DNA from: Arthrobacter sp. EM1
GTDB lineage: Bacteria; Actinomycetota; Actinomycetes; Actinomycetales; Micrococcaceae
Direction: 5' to 3'
Assembly (NCBI RefSeq): GCF_029964055.1
Contig: NZ_CP124836.1
Coordinates: 3,348,001 to 3,412,000 of the forward strand
Length of the DNA stretch: 64,000 nt
Part shown: positions 35,479-43,447 of the stretch, piece after piece
How the letters are laid out: each line of letters opens with the position of its first letter
Position numbering within the stretch: the first letter of the stretch is position 1
The notes under the pieces: generated by a model
Told to the model about the DNA's origin: nothing
Database searches by the model: none
What the model saw: only the letters and a program-made list of their open reading frames with translations
Program-made: the position numbers and the translations under genes

Positions 35479-35716
35479 GTCTTTCGGTCCCTTCGATCAG
35501 CTCCAATTTGTTGGTCCCTGTCGATAACCACGCCGGCACGTCCTTACCCAACGATCAATGTCGTAAGTCTCAATCAGCGGTCGAGTCATCGGCGGGCAGC
35601 GGGCGGCCATTCCCAGTGAGCCGTCCAAGCGGCAGGGAGATCTGGGCCATACCCGCCACCCGAGGGTGATCCAAACACTACGACAGCTCCGAAATCACCC
35701 ACAACAAAATCGTAAG
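35479..35716 (-). ncRNA. Candidate bridge RNA region of the IS110-family element
   Basis: The long non-coding end of IS110-subgroup elements is known to be transcribed as a bridge RNA with a target-binding loop followed by a donor-binding loop. Here, on the plus strand, TCGTAAG then TCTCAAT (35561-35574) equals the right terminus TCGTAAG (35710-35716) joined to the left terminus TCTCAAT (34258-34264), that is, the donor junction of a circularised element. Further 5' in the RNA, near 35597-35612, the minus strand reads CACTGGGAATGGC, close to the target CATTGGGAGGGC. Exact ends of the RNA are not known. Confidence 0.55.
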
Positions 35717-36166
35717 GAGGGCGATCTCATCATCGGCAAAGGGAATCAGTCCGCGATTGGAACGCTGGTCGAGCGGACCACTAATTACACGATGCTCGTA
35801 CACCTGCCGGACGGGTACAAGGCCGAGCAGATGCGTGATGCACTGACCGCGAAAATCAAGACACTCCCCGAGTCGCTGCGGCATTCCCTGACCTGGGACC
35901 AAGGCATCGAGATGCAGGACTGGAAAACCGCGAAGATCGACACCGGCCTCGACATCTACTTCTGCGACCCACACTCGCCCTGGCAGCGCGGCATCAACGA
36001 AAACACCAACGGCCTGCTGCGCCAATATTTCCCCAAGGGCACCGACCTGAGCATCCACAGCCCCGCAGACCTCGACTGGGTTGCCCAGGAACTCAACGAC
36101 CGACCGCGCAAAAGACTAGAGTTCAAGAAACCGATCGAACTGATCGAAAACCTCCTGTTGCAATGA
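35717..36166 (+). pseudogene. IS30-family transposase, 3' part
   Basis: The frame continues as GDLIIGKGNQSAIGTLVERT, through SLTWDQGIEM to the DDE glutamate region HSPWQRGINENTNGLLRQYF, and ends at TGA 36164-36166. It lacks its own start; an open frame on this strand begins only in the IS110 end. The insertion falls one codon before the first catalytic Asp. Confidence 0.88.
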
Positions 36167-36187
36167 CCGCCTGAATCCGCCCACCGG

Positions 36188-36610
36188 CTATCGGGCACCG
36201 TCGAACTGTGTTTGATTTGCTAAGACGTCGTCGCGGTGGGTTTCGGACCAGAGTTTGAGCTTTCGGACCGTTTGGTGCAGGGAGAGCCCGAGGTTGGTGA
36301 GTTCGTAGGTCACCGTCACGGGGACGGTCGCGGTCGCGGTCCGCCCGATCAGTCCGTCGCGTTCGAGAGACTTTAGTGTCTGCGACAGCATCTTCGGACT
36401 CACTCCTGCCAGGACTCGAGCCAGCTCGGAATACCGCATGGGTCGCGGCTCACCGTCACAGTCCGGCCCGCTCCCCAGCGCGGACAACACCAGGGTCACC
36501 CACTTGCCGGATACCTGAGCAAGCAATTGCTGGCTCGGGCACGCGGCGAGGAACGCGTTGTACTGCGTCTTCGCCTCCGCCTTCTTCTTCGCCGCTGTCA
36601 TTGTCGGCAT
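36188..36610 (-). CDS. HxlR-family transcriptional regulator
   Basis: A 140-residue winged-helix regulator. HxlR hallmarks are the Cys in AACPSQQLLAQVSGKWVTLVL (about 28-48), MRYSELARVLAGVSPKMLSQTLKSLERDGLI (about 58-88) and the wing VTYELTNLGLSL. It is divergent from the aldo/keto reductase gene at 36721 and probably represses it in response to a redox or electrophile signal, the usual role of such pairs. Confidence 0.9.
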   Translation of the reverse strand: MPTMTAAKKKAEAKTQYNAFLAACPSQQLLAQVSGKWVTLVLSALGSGPDCDGEPRPMRYSELARVLAGVSPKMLSQTLKSLERDGLIGRTATATVPVTVTYELTNLGLSLHQTVRKLKLWSETHRDDVLANQTQFDGAR

Positions 36611-36720
36611 GGGCCCTCCTCGGGTATCAACGCACTTCCAGGTAACTACTTCCCAGCGGGTAGCAACTCATTCAGGATGGAGGGCAGCACGTTATTCCGC
36701 AAGCACCGAAAGGCACATCC

Positions 36721-37593
36721 ATGAGCACCAACACCACTGACCTGCCCGGCGGTACCTGGAACCTCGGCGACACCAGCGTTTCCCGATTCGGGTACGGCGG
36801 CATGCAGCTCGCCGGCCCGTGGGTCGTCGGCCCGCCAAGAGACCGCGACGCAGCCCTCGCCGTGCTCCGCGACGCGGTCGCACACGGCATCACCCACATC
36901 GACACCGCAGAAACCTACGGCCCCCGCGTCGTCAACGAACTCATCCGCGAAGCCCTGCACCCCTATGCCGAAGACCTTTTCATCGCGACCAAGGCCGGCG
37001 GACGCCGGGATACGCGGGGCGGCTGGCCGTCCGCGCGGAAGCCCGACGAGCTCCGTGCGCAGATAGACGACAACCTCGAAACCCTCGGCCTCGACGTTCT
37101 CGACCTGGTACACCTCCGCCTCGGCGATGCCAACGGGCCGGTCTCCGAGCAGATCAGCGAGGCGTTCGAGACGCTCGTGAACCTGCAGCAGCAGGGCATC
37201 ATCCGGCACCTTGGGATCAGCAACGCCACCGATGCGCAGGTTAAGGAAGCGCAATCGATCGCGCCGATCGTATCCGTGCAGAACATGTACAACCTCGCCA
37301 ACCGGTGGGACGACGCCCTCATCGACCGCCTCGCCTTAGAAGGGATCGCCTACATCCCGTTCTTCCCTCTCGGCGGCTTCACCCCACTCCAGTCCGACGC
37401 ACTCTCATCCGTCGCTGGGCGACTCGACGCGACGCCTATGTCTGTCGCTCTGGCATGGCTGCTGCACCGTTCCCCGAACATCCTGTTGATCCCGGGAACG
37501 TCGTCCGTGTCGCACCTGCGCGAGAACATTTCCGGCGCAGCACTCACTCTGTCCAACGACGACCTCGCCGAACTCGACCAGATCGCCGGCTAG
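36721..37593 (+). CDS. Aldo/keto reductase
   Basis: A 290-residue oxidoreductase. The catalytic tetrad is intact: Asp61 and Tyr66 (HIDTAETYG), Lys91 (IATKAGG), His131 (DLVHLRL). The C-terminal NADPH-binding segment NILLIPGTSSVSHLREN is present. Family length is normal. The stop codon TAG forms part of the 6-bp target duplication GCTAGC of the following IS481-family element, so the gene is intact but its 3' UTR has been displaced. It is divergent from the HxlR gene and separated by 110 bases holding GGTAACTAC/GGTAGCAACT motifs that may be HxlR sites. Confidence 0.92.
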   Translation: MSTNTTDLPGGTWNLGDTSVSRFGYGGMQLAGPWVVGPPRDRDAALAVLRDAVAHGITHIDTAETYGPRVVNELIREALHPYAEDLFIATKAGGRRDTRGGWPSARKPDELRAQIDDNLETLGLDVLDLVHLRLGDANGPVSEQISEAFETLVNLQQQGIIRHLGISNATDAQVKEAQSIAPIVSVQNMYNLANRWDDALIDRLALEGIAYIPFFPLGGFTPLQSDALSSVAGRLDATPMSVALAWLLHRSPNILLIPGTSSVSHLRENISGAALTLSNDDLAELDQIAG

Positions 37594-37594
37594 C

Positions 37595-38667
37595 TGTATT
37601 AACCACGGAGGTTAGTGACGCGGCTTGCTGGTGGCTGACCCTTGAGTGAGGTGTGGCCTCGGTGATGATTGTAGTCATGGAGCCAGGCTGGGAAAGCAGC
37701 CACGCGCTCGGCCTCTGAGTTGTAGGGGCGGGCGTAGGCCCATTCCTCGAGCATGGTGCGGTTGTAGCGCTCTACTTTGCCGTTGGTCTGGGGCCGGTAG
37801 GGCCGGGTTCGTTTGTGTGTGATGTCCGGGCCCAGGGCGTCTTGGAAGGCGTGGGAGCGGTAGCAGGAGCCGTTGTCTGTGAGGACGCGCTTCACGGTGA
37901 TGCCGGCGGCGTTGAGGGCCTGGTTGGCGCGTTCCCAGAAGCCGGCGGCGGTCTCTTTCTTCTCGTCGTCGAGGATCTCGGTGTAGGCGAAGCGTGAGTG
38001 GTCATCCACGGCGTTGTGCAGGTAGGCGTAGCCGGGGCGCCGGTTCGCCGCGGTCCCTGTCTTGTTTTTCTTGCCCGCTGCCCGGTCCATGACGCGGTGC
38101 CCGCCACCGTCGGGGATGCGTCCGAGTTTCTTGATGTCGACGTGGATCATGTCCCCGGGCTTCTCGTGCTCGTAGCGGCGGATCACCCGGCCCGTGGCAC
38201 GGTCCAGCCACGAGAGTTTCGCCAGCCCGAACCGGGAAAGGACCTTGTGCACGGTTGATGGGTGGAGGCCCAGCAGATACCCGATCCGGGCCGGCCCCCA
38301 CCGACGGTTCACGCGCAGCGCGATGATCCGCCGCGCCCGCCGTTGCGGGGTCCTCGAGGGCGACACAAGGGGCCTGCTGGAGCGGTCTTCCATCCCGTCC
38401 TCGCCGTGTTCGCGGTAACGCTCTGCCCAGCGTGCCGCTGTCGGTACGGAGACCTGGAACCGCTCTGCGGCCCGACGCAACGGCCACCCGTCATCGACTA
38501 CGCATCTGGCCAGTAGCAGCCGGCCCTTGGGCGCGAGAAAGGCATTAGGGTGGGACATGAAGACCTCCGTTTGTGGAACTGGACTCTAGACAAGCCCCAC
38601 TCCACCCGGAGGTCTTCTTTTTGTCACCTATCCACGCCGCCTGTCACCAACGTCCGTGGTTATTACA
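37595..38667 (-). mobile_element. IS481-family insertion sequence
   Basis: Complete 1073-bp element. Inverted ends: left TGTATTAACCACGGAGGTTA and right (minus strand) TGTAATAACCACGGACGTTG, each continuing with GTGAC. The target duplication is GCTAGC on both sides (37589-37594 and 38668-38673), matching the NCTAGN preference known for IS481. Only the transposase gene is inside. Confidence 0.95.
37599..38558 (-). CDS. IS481-family transposase
   Basis: A 319-residue transposase. N-terminal helix-turn-helix (AAERFQVSVPTAARWAERYR) and the GMEDRSSRP linker are followed by the DDE integrase core: HVDIKKLGRI, VLTDNGSCYR and RPYRPQTNGKVERYNRT supply the catalytic Asp, Asp and Glu. Length and motifs are complete; its 3' end runs into the left inverted repeat. 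Confidence 0.95.
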   Translation of the reverse strand: MSHPNAFLAPKGRLLLARCVVDDGWPLRRAAERFQVSVPTAARWAERYREHGEDGMEDRSSRPLVSPSRTPQRRARRIIALRVNRRWGPARIGYLLGLHPSTVHKVLSRFGLAKLSWLDRATGRVIRRYEHEKPGDMIHVDIKKLGRIPDGGGHRVMDRAAGKKNKTGTAANRRPGYAYLHNAVDDHSRFAYTEILDDEKKETAAGFWERANQALNAAGITVKRVLTDNGSCYRSHAFQDALGPDITHKRTRPYRPQTNGKVERYNRTMLEEWAYARPYNSEAERVAAFPAWLHDYNHHRGHTSLKGQPPASRVTNLRG

Positions 38668-38673
38668 GCTAGC

Positions 38674-38906
38674 CCGAGCACGGCGCATGGCGGGGCGCAA
38701 CGGCAGTGCCCTCCGTACGCCTACACAGGCTCCGTGAGAGGATCCCTTACAGAACGCGCGAGGGGGAGCCCTCCGCCGACCGGGGCCGTCCCAGCGACGC
38801 CGCGCTCGAGCCCGTCAGCCGCTTCGTCGACGACCAGCTGGCGGCTCAACCCGTGGAGGCCGCGCTCGTCTGAACAAATGGCACCGGTCGAGTCGCGCAG
38901 CTCGCG
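38674..38906. other. Sequence between IS481 and an HxlR gene
   Basis: Originally this followed the aldo/keto reductase stop directly. One plus-strand frame stays open to TGA 38872 (ending in SRFVDDQLAAQPVEAALV) without a start or recognisable family. I do not annotate a gene. Confidence 0.4.
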
Positions 38907-39332
38907 CTAATGGGCCGCATCCCAGGCAGTGGCTGCGTCATCGATGGCGGCCATGTTCAATTCGGACCACTCCCGCAGCGCCGCAATGGGATCGCACAAC
39001 GTGATACCAAGCTCCGTCAAGGCATAGTGCACGCGCGGCGGCGTCGTCGCTTCCACACGACGGGCGACCAAGGAGTCCCGCTCGAGGCTTCGGAGAGTCT
39101 GGGCGAGCATCTTCTGCGACACCCCGGGCATCCGCCGCTTCAGCTCCGCGAAGCGCACCTCCGTCGGCCACTCAGCGCCCAGCACCGTGATCGCCATTGC
39201 GACCCATTTGCCACCGATCCGGTCGAGAAGCTGGCGAGTCGGGCACCGCGGGTCGAAAAGATCGCCACGTCGCCCGACGGCGGTTACCGCCAGGTGACCA
39301 GGTGCGGTCAAAGTGCCGTCTTCCAAGCTCAC
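38907..39332 (-). CDS. HxlR-family transcriptional regulator
   Basis: A 141-residue winged-helix regulator. The HxlR Cys is in DPRCPTRQLLDRIGGKWVAM (about 27-46); RRMPGVSQKMLAQTLRSLER (about 64-83) is the recognition region and RVHYALTELG the wing. GTG 39332 has AGGAG upstream and begins at the usual family position. It is divergent from an alpha/beta hydrolase gene, with a TACC-GTTT-GGTA palindrome between them. It is about 50 per cent similar in key positions to the HxlR protein at 36188 but clearly a different copy. Confidence 0.88.
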   Translation of the reverse strand: MSLEDGTLTAPGHLAVTAVGRRGDLFDPRCPTRQLLDRIGGKWVAMAITVLGAEWPTEVRFAELKRRMPGVSQKMLAQTLRSLERDSLVARRVEATTPPRVHYALTELGITLCDPIAALREWSELNMAAIDDAATAWDAAH

Positions 39333-39343
39333 GTCCAGTCTCC

Positions 39344-39355
39344 TACCGTTTGGTA
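39344..39355. promoter_or_regulatory. Palindrome between HxlR and hydrolase genes
   Basis: TACCGTTTGGTA, with a further TACC and TAGTAAC beside it, lies between the two divergent start codons. HxlR dimers bind such TAC...GTA palindromes, so it may control both genes. Confidence 0.45.
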
Positions 39356-39387
39356 GTACCTCATAGTAACCGCGAATGGAGTCCCTC

Positions 39388-40227
39388 ATGCCCGAATTGA
39401 CCGAAACGATGATCGCCACGAACGGAACGCGCCTCAACGTGGCGATCTCCGGAGAAGGGGCGCCGATCGTCCTGCTGCACGGCTTCCCGCACACCTGGAA
39501 GGTCTGGTCCAAGATGATCCCGACCCTCGCCGAGAAGCACCGCGTCATCGCGCCCGACCTCCGGGGACTCGGCGCGAGCGACCGTCCAACTTCCGGATAC
39601 GACGCACGGAACATCGCCTCTGACATCCGCGGGCTGCTCGACGCACTCGACGAAGGCGCTGCAACGGTGGTCGCCCTGGACGCGGCCGTGCCGCCCGCCT
39701 TCATGCTCGGCCTCGAGCACCCGCACCGCGTGACCCGGCTGGCACTGATGGAAGGCACGATCGGCCGGCTCCCCGGAGCCGAGGGCTTCTTCCGCGCTGG
39801 CGCCCCGTGGTGGTTCGGATTCCACGCCGTCCCCGGTCTGGCCGAGGAGGTCCTGCTCGGTCACGAACCCAGCTACATCGACTTTTTCCTCCACAGCGGG
39901 ACGGCAGGGGGCCGTGGAGTAGGAGACTCACTCCGCGACGAATTCGTCGCCGCGTACACCGGGCGGGAGGCGCTGCGCGCCGCGTTCGAACACTATCGCG
40001 TGATGCCAATCAACGCTGACCAGATCGCCAAGGCGATCAGCAGCGCGCGGCTGAGGGTCCCGACCATCGCGATCGGCGGCGGAGTCGTCGGGCCGGCACT
40101 CGCAGGACAGCTCGAAGCCGTGACCGATGACCTCCGCAGCAATCTCCTGCCGGACGTCGGGCACATCATCCCGCTCGACGCGCCAGAGGCGCTGCTGAAC
40201 ATCCTCGCCCCAGCTCTCATCAGCTGA
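39388..40227 (+). CDS. Alpha/beta hydrolase, epoxide hydrolase/haloalkane dehalogenase-like
   Basis: A 279-residue alpha/beta hydrolase. The oxyanion motif LLHGFPHTW is at about 29-37, DLRGLGASDRP at 57-67, and the nucleophile elbow reads ALDAA with Asp98 in the nucleophile place, as in epoxide hydrolases and dehalogenases rather than serine esterases. The C-terminal His lies in DVGHIIPLDAPEAL. ATG 39388 has GGAG upstream; an earlier ATG at 39376 has none. Divergent from the HxlR gene, which probably regulates it. Confidence 0.85.
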   Translation: MPELTETMIATNGTRLNVAISGEGAPIVLLHGFPHTWKVWSKMIPTLAEKHRVIAPDLRGLGASDRPTSGYDARNIASDIRGLLDALDEGAATVVALDAAVPPAFMLGLEHPHRVTRLALMEGTIGRLPGAEGFFRAGAPWWFGFHAVPGLAEEVLLGHEPSYIDFFLHSGTAGGRGVGDSLRDEFVAAYTGREALRAAFEHYRVMPINADQIAKAISSARLRVPTIAIGGGVVGPALAGQLEAVTDDLRSNLLPDVGHIIPLDAPEALLNILAPALIS

Positions 40228-40509
40228 AGGCGTTGGGCACCAGACCCTTTGCCCTCTGCAACAACCAGCCTGGCGGACTTCGCATCCATCTCGAGGAATG
40301 CCCGGAACAACACCTGTACGTTCAGTCCGAGATGACGGAGATCGACGGGATTCCACGGCACTAGGCGGCGATACTGAACGCCGATTCCGCGCAAGACGGC
40401 GAATTTCTACGCGAGCACACGCGCGGTGTTTCACAAGGGGATCCTTGGGTTCTTGCAGTGATCCAAAATTGATTCGGCGCAGCGCATTTCCAAGGGCTAT
40501 TGGGCCAGT
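40228..40509. other. Intergenic region with a short repeat-A copy
   Basis: Contains the 25-base match to dispersed repeat A at 40441-40465. A minus-strand frame reads NPVDLRHLGLNVQVLFRAFL then EMDAKSARLVVAEGKG near 40243-40350, which looks like real protein, but I cannot assign it and it has no start; probably another remnant. Confidence 0.4.
40441..40465 (+). repeat. Dispersed repeat A, partial copy
   Basis: GGATCCTTGGGTTCTTGCAG then TGATC matches the start of repeat A (44377 minus strand and 32236 plus strand), with two differences. Confidence 0.6.
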
Positions 40510-40713
40510 TCAGACGGATTCGTTTTGGCCTGACTCCGCCAGGGTGATGCCGGCGACAGACCAGTTCTCGCGGGGGAGCTCGTGCAAGATCACCCGGATC
40601 GTGTCGGGACGGATTTCCATGACCTCAGCGTAGGTGGCCGTTAGCGCAGCCAGCAGCTGACGCTTCTTTTCCGTGGAGGAAGGGGACGCATTGAGAACCT
40701 GAATGAGGGGCAT
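40510..40713 (-). CDS. 4-oxalocrotonate tautomerase-like protein
   Basis: A 67-residue member of the tautomerase superfamily. Pro2 directly after the initiator Met (MPLIQVL) is the catalytic base once Met is removed; the helix STEKKRQLLAALTATYAEV and the second strand TIRVILHELPRENW follow in the usual order. These small enzymes act on enols or unsaturated acids. No degradation genes lie next to it, so its substrate is unknown. Confidence 0.88.
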   Translation of the reverse strand: MPLIQVLNASPSSTEKKRQLLAALTATYAEVMEIRPDTIRVILHELPRENWSVAGITLAESGQNESV

Positions 40714-40904
40714 GCACAGATTGTGGCATCTGCTTCAGAGGAACGGGTGGACGCCGGATCGGCCTGATGTGTCTCAAAGTGAGCAAACCGCTTGACGCTG
40801 GCCATCTTGGGCCCGCCAGGTCAAGGATCCTCGAACGGGCGGGTGCTCGTGTCGCGCTTGGTGCCCACCCACGCCCAGTTGAAAGCGGCCTTGACAGGCC
40901 AACT

Positions 40905-40924
40905 ACTTAGATAGACAATCTAGT
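40905..40924. promoter_or_regulatory. Inverted repeat upstream of padR 2
   Basis: ACTTAGAT and ATCTAGT form near-inverted arms around AGACA, ending two bases before the start codon of the PadR gene at 40926. Likely autoregulatory operator; the gene may be nearly leaderless. Confidence 0.5.
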
Positions 40925-40925
40925 C

Positions 40926-41312
40926 ATGAATGTTCCTGCCCCTGCTCCTCAAGCCCCGGGAAGCTCGGACTGGCCAAGTGACTGGCTCCGGGCCACGCTT
41001 GGGTTCCTTGCCCTCCGCGCACTATCCGCCGGGCCTTCTTACGGATACGCAATCATCAGCGAACTCGAGCGCCACGGGTTCGGCTCCATAAAGGGCGGCA
41101 CCCTGTACCCGCTCCTCACCCGGTACGAGACCGCCGGCCTAGTCACCACGGAATGGCGGGCCGGCGACGGCGGTCCCGGCCGCAAGTACTTCGCACTGAC
41201 AGATCAGGGCCGCGCCGAACTCACCCGCCTAAGTGCTGACTGGCTCCGATTTGCCGTCACCAGCACCCATTACCTCGACCCAAAGCGGCTCACGGAGGAG
41301 ATCCCCGCATGA
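40926..41312 (+). CDS. PadR-family transcriptional regulator
   Basis: A 128-residue PadR-s1 type repressor: LGFLALRALSAGPSYGYAII (about 19-38), GGTLYPLLTRYETAGLV (about 58-74) and the wing GPGRKYFALTDQG. It lacks the long C-terminal domain of the PadR at 27486. Stop overlaps the next start by four bases (ATGA), coupling it to the HAAS-like membrane protein, a standard regulator-target pair. Confidence 0.92.
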   Translation: MNVPAPAPQAPGSSDWPSDWLRATLGFLALRALSAGPSYGYAIISELERHGFGSIKGGTLYPLLTRYETAGLVTTEWRAGDGGPGRKYFALTDQGRAELTRLSADWLRFAVTSTHYLDPKRLTEEIPA

Positions 41313-42025
41313 CGCAGCAGACCAACGATAAGAAATGGTTCGACCAGCTCGTCATGGAGTTGCGTGTGCGCCAGGTGCACGGGAGCGCGATCGGTGACAC
41401 CATCGCAAGCGCCAGGGAGCTCCTCGGTGATACCGGCCAACCGGCCGAGGAAGCGTTCGGGCCAGCCCGAGACTACGCTGCGGCGCTTGAACTCCCGTCC
41501 GAGCCGAAGCACGACTGGGTGCGAAAAGCGATGGGGCCGGCACTGCTCGGGCTCCTCGCCTTCCTGCTCTTCAATCAGGCAGTCGTGTCCTGGGCGCGGT
41601 CGGAACTGCTGCTGGTTTCACCTGCGCAGCTAGCTCTCCTCGCTACACCAGTCGTTCTCCTGGCCCTCCTGCCGCTCTACCTCGACGCCCTCATACGGCG
41701 CATCTGGGCCTGTATCGGAATCACCGCTGCTTGCGTCATGGCGGGCCTCCTCTCAGCCTTCGCGACCCCTAAGAGCCAGGCCGAAGCATGGCTAGCGATC
41801 GACCCGCTGCCATGGCTCATAGGAAGCGCTCTCGTCATGGTGGCACTTTCAATCATGAATACCATCCGGTCATCCCGCTCGGAGGCCGACAACGACATCA
41901 CCGACCCGCTCTCCGGGATGACGGACAGTACCGGACGAGGCGCGAAGGCAGCGGTTCAGGTAACTAACTGGCTGTTCCCTATACTCGCCGTCGCCATGCT
42001 CGGCCTCGCGCTGGCAATGCGCTAG
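41309..42025 (+). CDS. PadR-associated membrane protein (HAAS/DUF1700-like)
   Basis: A 238-residue protein. The N-terminal helical domain (about 5-65, WFDQLVMELRVRQVHGSAIG) resembles the HAAS/DUF1700 domain, which is commonly coupled with PadR-s1 regulators. Five membrane segments follow at about 78-98, 106-126, 134-150, 164-184 and 212-234. Role probably in membrane stress or transport signalling; not established. Confidence 0.75.
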   Translation: MTQQTNDKKWFDQLVMELRVRQVHGSAIGDTIASARELLGDTGQPAEEAFGPARDYAAALELPSEPKHDWVRKAMGPALLGLLAFLLFNQAVVSWARSELLLVSPAQLALLATPVVLLALLPLYLDALIRRIWACIGITAACVMAGLLSAFATPKSQAEAWLAIDPLPWLIGSALVMVALSIMNTIRSSRSEADNDITDPLSGMTDSTGRGAKAAVQVTNWLFPILAVAMLGLALAMR

Positions 42026-42109
42026 ATCAGCGGGATGCCTGCAAACATCCTGTCACGGTGAGGGATCCTGAATCGGACGTGGATGGGGCTATCCGGTAGT
42101 GCCGTGCTC

Positions 42110-42423
42110 GGTACGCTTCACGAAGTACAGCGCGCGGGGGGAACGTATGACTCCGGAGTACGGCGCTGTGCGCCTGGACGGAACGTCACGCGACGCGGGC
42201 GGGATTCGACAAGCTCTACCTCGGGGTCGCCGTCGAACATCATGGAGCCCGCCGGCTCTATCAACGCCTTGGCTTCACCTCTGCGGGGCCGACGACCACA
42301 ACGACATATCAGTACGTGGACAACTACGGACGGATGCAGTGGGCCACTGAAACAGACAACATTTTCGAGAAGGCACTGGCTGAATACGGCCCATCCGGTC
42401 GTAGGTCAGCAAGTGCCCGGTGA
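42110..42423 (+). pseudogene. C-terminal fragment of a GNAT acetyltransferase
   Basis: One frame reads ALCAWTERHATRAGFDKLYL, then GVAVEHHGARRLYQRLGFTS and ATETDNIFEKAL, ending at TGA 42421-42423. This is the acetyl-CoA-binding helix and last strands of a GNAT domain (xRxLYxRLGF). The N-terminal half is absent upstream. The stop codon lies in a CCGGTGAAGG sequence like dispersed repeat B. Confidence 0.7.
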
Positions 42424-42738
42424 AGGCCCCTTTACCGGACGTCCAAGACCCCGATGGCCTGTGGCCTCACATGTACAAATCCGTGCCTCGCCTTGGCCAC
42501 TTGGCTATGTCAACCATTCTTGGCTCCGGCTGGACGAGGTGGATCTGGCCCCACCAGGAGGAGCGACAACGCTACACGGGCGTTTCCGCCACAACCACGA
42601 GATAGGGAATTTGGTTCAGACCGTTTGTGCCGTCTTGAATCAGTACCATCCGGCTAACCTGCGGTTAGTTGGGCGACAGTGTGGGCCGCCTCGCCCGCAC
42701 CAAAAAGCAGCAGTCCTAGCGGCTCTAATGCCATCTGC
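42424..42738. other. Intergenic region, nothing recognised
   Basis: About 315 bases with several short open frames on both strands, none with family features. Starts with a repeat-B-like CCGGTGAAGG (42418-42427). Confidence 0.4.
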
Positions 42739-43215
42739 TCAGAAGGTGGTGTACTCCACGGATGATGTCTTCCAGAGCTCTGTCGCATCACTAAGTGCGG
42801 AATCGACGTCTTCGCCCGTGACTGAGAACGTCGTTTCAATATCCTGATCCGCCCACGTGAACACCACCGACATCGCTCCTGCGGCGACGTCAAGATCAAC
42901 CCAAAATGAGATGGTCCAGAAGTTGTTGTGCCCCTCATGCGTGACAATTTCAGCAGTGGAAGGCCCGGAGTTGAGTTGATCGACGGCTAGTTGAGGGCCG
43001 TCGGCCGGAGAATTCCGCAGATAGGCGCCGACCTGGCGATCGATGTCCCGCTGCTGCTCGAGTGTCAACGGGCCCTTGAACCTGACACTCATCTGAACCC
43101 ATAAACCAAAGGGGTAAACCTCAGCGAAGACCAGGCTGCAACCAGCTCCGCTCAGAAGAACGGAGCCCCTGCCGGCCAAAAAGCCCGGTTGCCAGTTGTA
43201 CGGTCTCCTGGGCAT
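42739..43215 (-). CDS. Conserved-looking protein, function unknown
   Basis: A 158-residue soluble protein, probably beta-rich. Visible features are an aromatic N-terminal stretch (MPRRPYNWQPGFLAG), an alternating hydrophobic strand region (YPFGLWVQMSVRFKGP), a helix (LTLEQQRDIDRQVGAYLR) and two strands (NNFWTISFWVDLDV, MSVVFTWADQDIE). ATG 43215 has a good ribosome site (TAGGAG). Longer readings to 43371 add non-family sequence. I do not recognise it. Confidence 0.6.
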   Translation of the reverse strand: MPRRPYNWQPGFLAGRGSVLLSGAGCSLVFAEVYPFGLWVQMSVRFKGPLTLEQQRDIDRQVGAYLRNSPADGPQLAVDQLNSGPSTAEIVTHEGHNNFWTISFWVDLDVAAGAMSVVFTWADQDIETTFSVTGEDVDSALSDATELWKTSSVEYTTF

Positions 43216-43447
43216 GTGAGCTCCTAACGAGTAACCAAACGAGAGCCGGGGCTGTTTGTCGATCCTGTCCTGGTTGCGATGATACGACCTGACACCTGCA
43301 GCACCCAGCAACCCGTCGACGGGTACCGTTCTAGCCGTCCTGGTGGGCTCCAAACCGGTTAACACAGTCATTCAGGGCACAGCCCCGTTGAAGATCTGAA
43401 GTGAAGTCCGAGTCAGCAGTGGAGACCAGAGCCGACCGACGTAGACG

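Larger units (their letters stand above)
34257..35716 (-). mobile_element. IS110-family element inserted in the IS30 transposase gene
   Basis: About 1460 bp, transposase on the minus strand, no terminal inverted repeats. Short 3' flank (about 49 bp, 34257-34305) and long 5' non-coding end (238 bp, 35479-35716), the arrangement of the IS110 subgroup. The target was TTGGGAGGGCGATC; GGA is present on both sides. The long end carries a candidate bridge RNA. Confidence 0.9.
33603..36166 (+). mobile_element. IS30-family element, split by an IS110-family element
   Basis: An IS30 transposase gene in two pieces on the plus strand (33604-34256 and 35717-36166) separated by the IS110-family insertion. 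Reading across the gap restores GHWE-GDLIIG, the first catalytic block. The 5' end abuts the IS3 right end, so the IS30 left terminus is probably lost. The element is dead. Confidence 0.85.

Noticed and set aside
38674..38906. Possible gene ending at 38872 (SRFVDDQLAAQPVEAALV)
   Set aside because: No start codon with a ribosome site and no recognisable domain; the sequence is short and follows an IS boundary.
40243..40394. Protein-like minus-strand frame (NPVDLRHLGLNVQVLFRAFL)
   Set aside because: It looks coding but lacks a start and I cannot assign a family, so I only note it in the intergenic entry.
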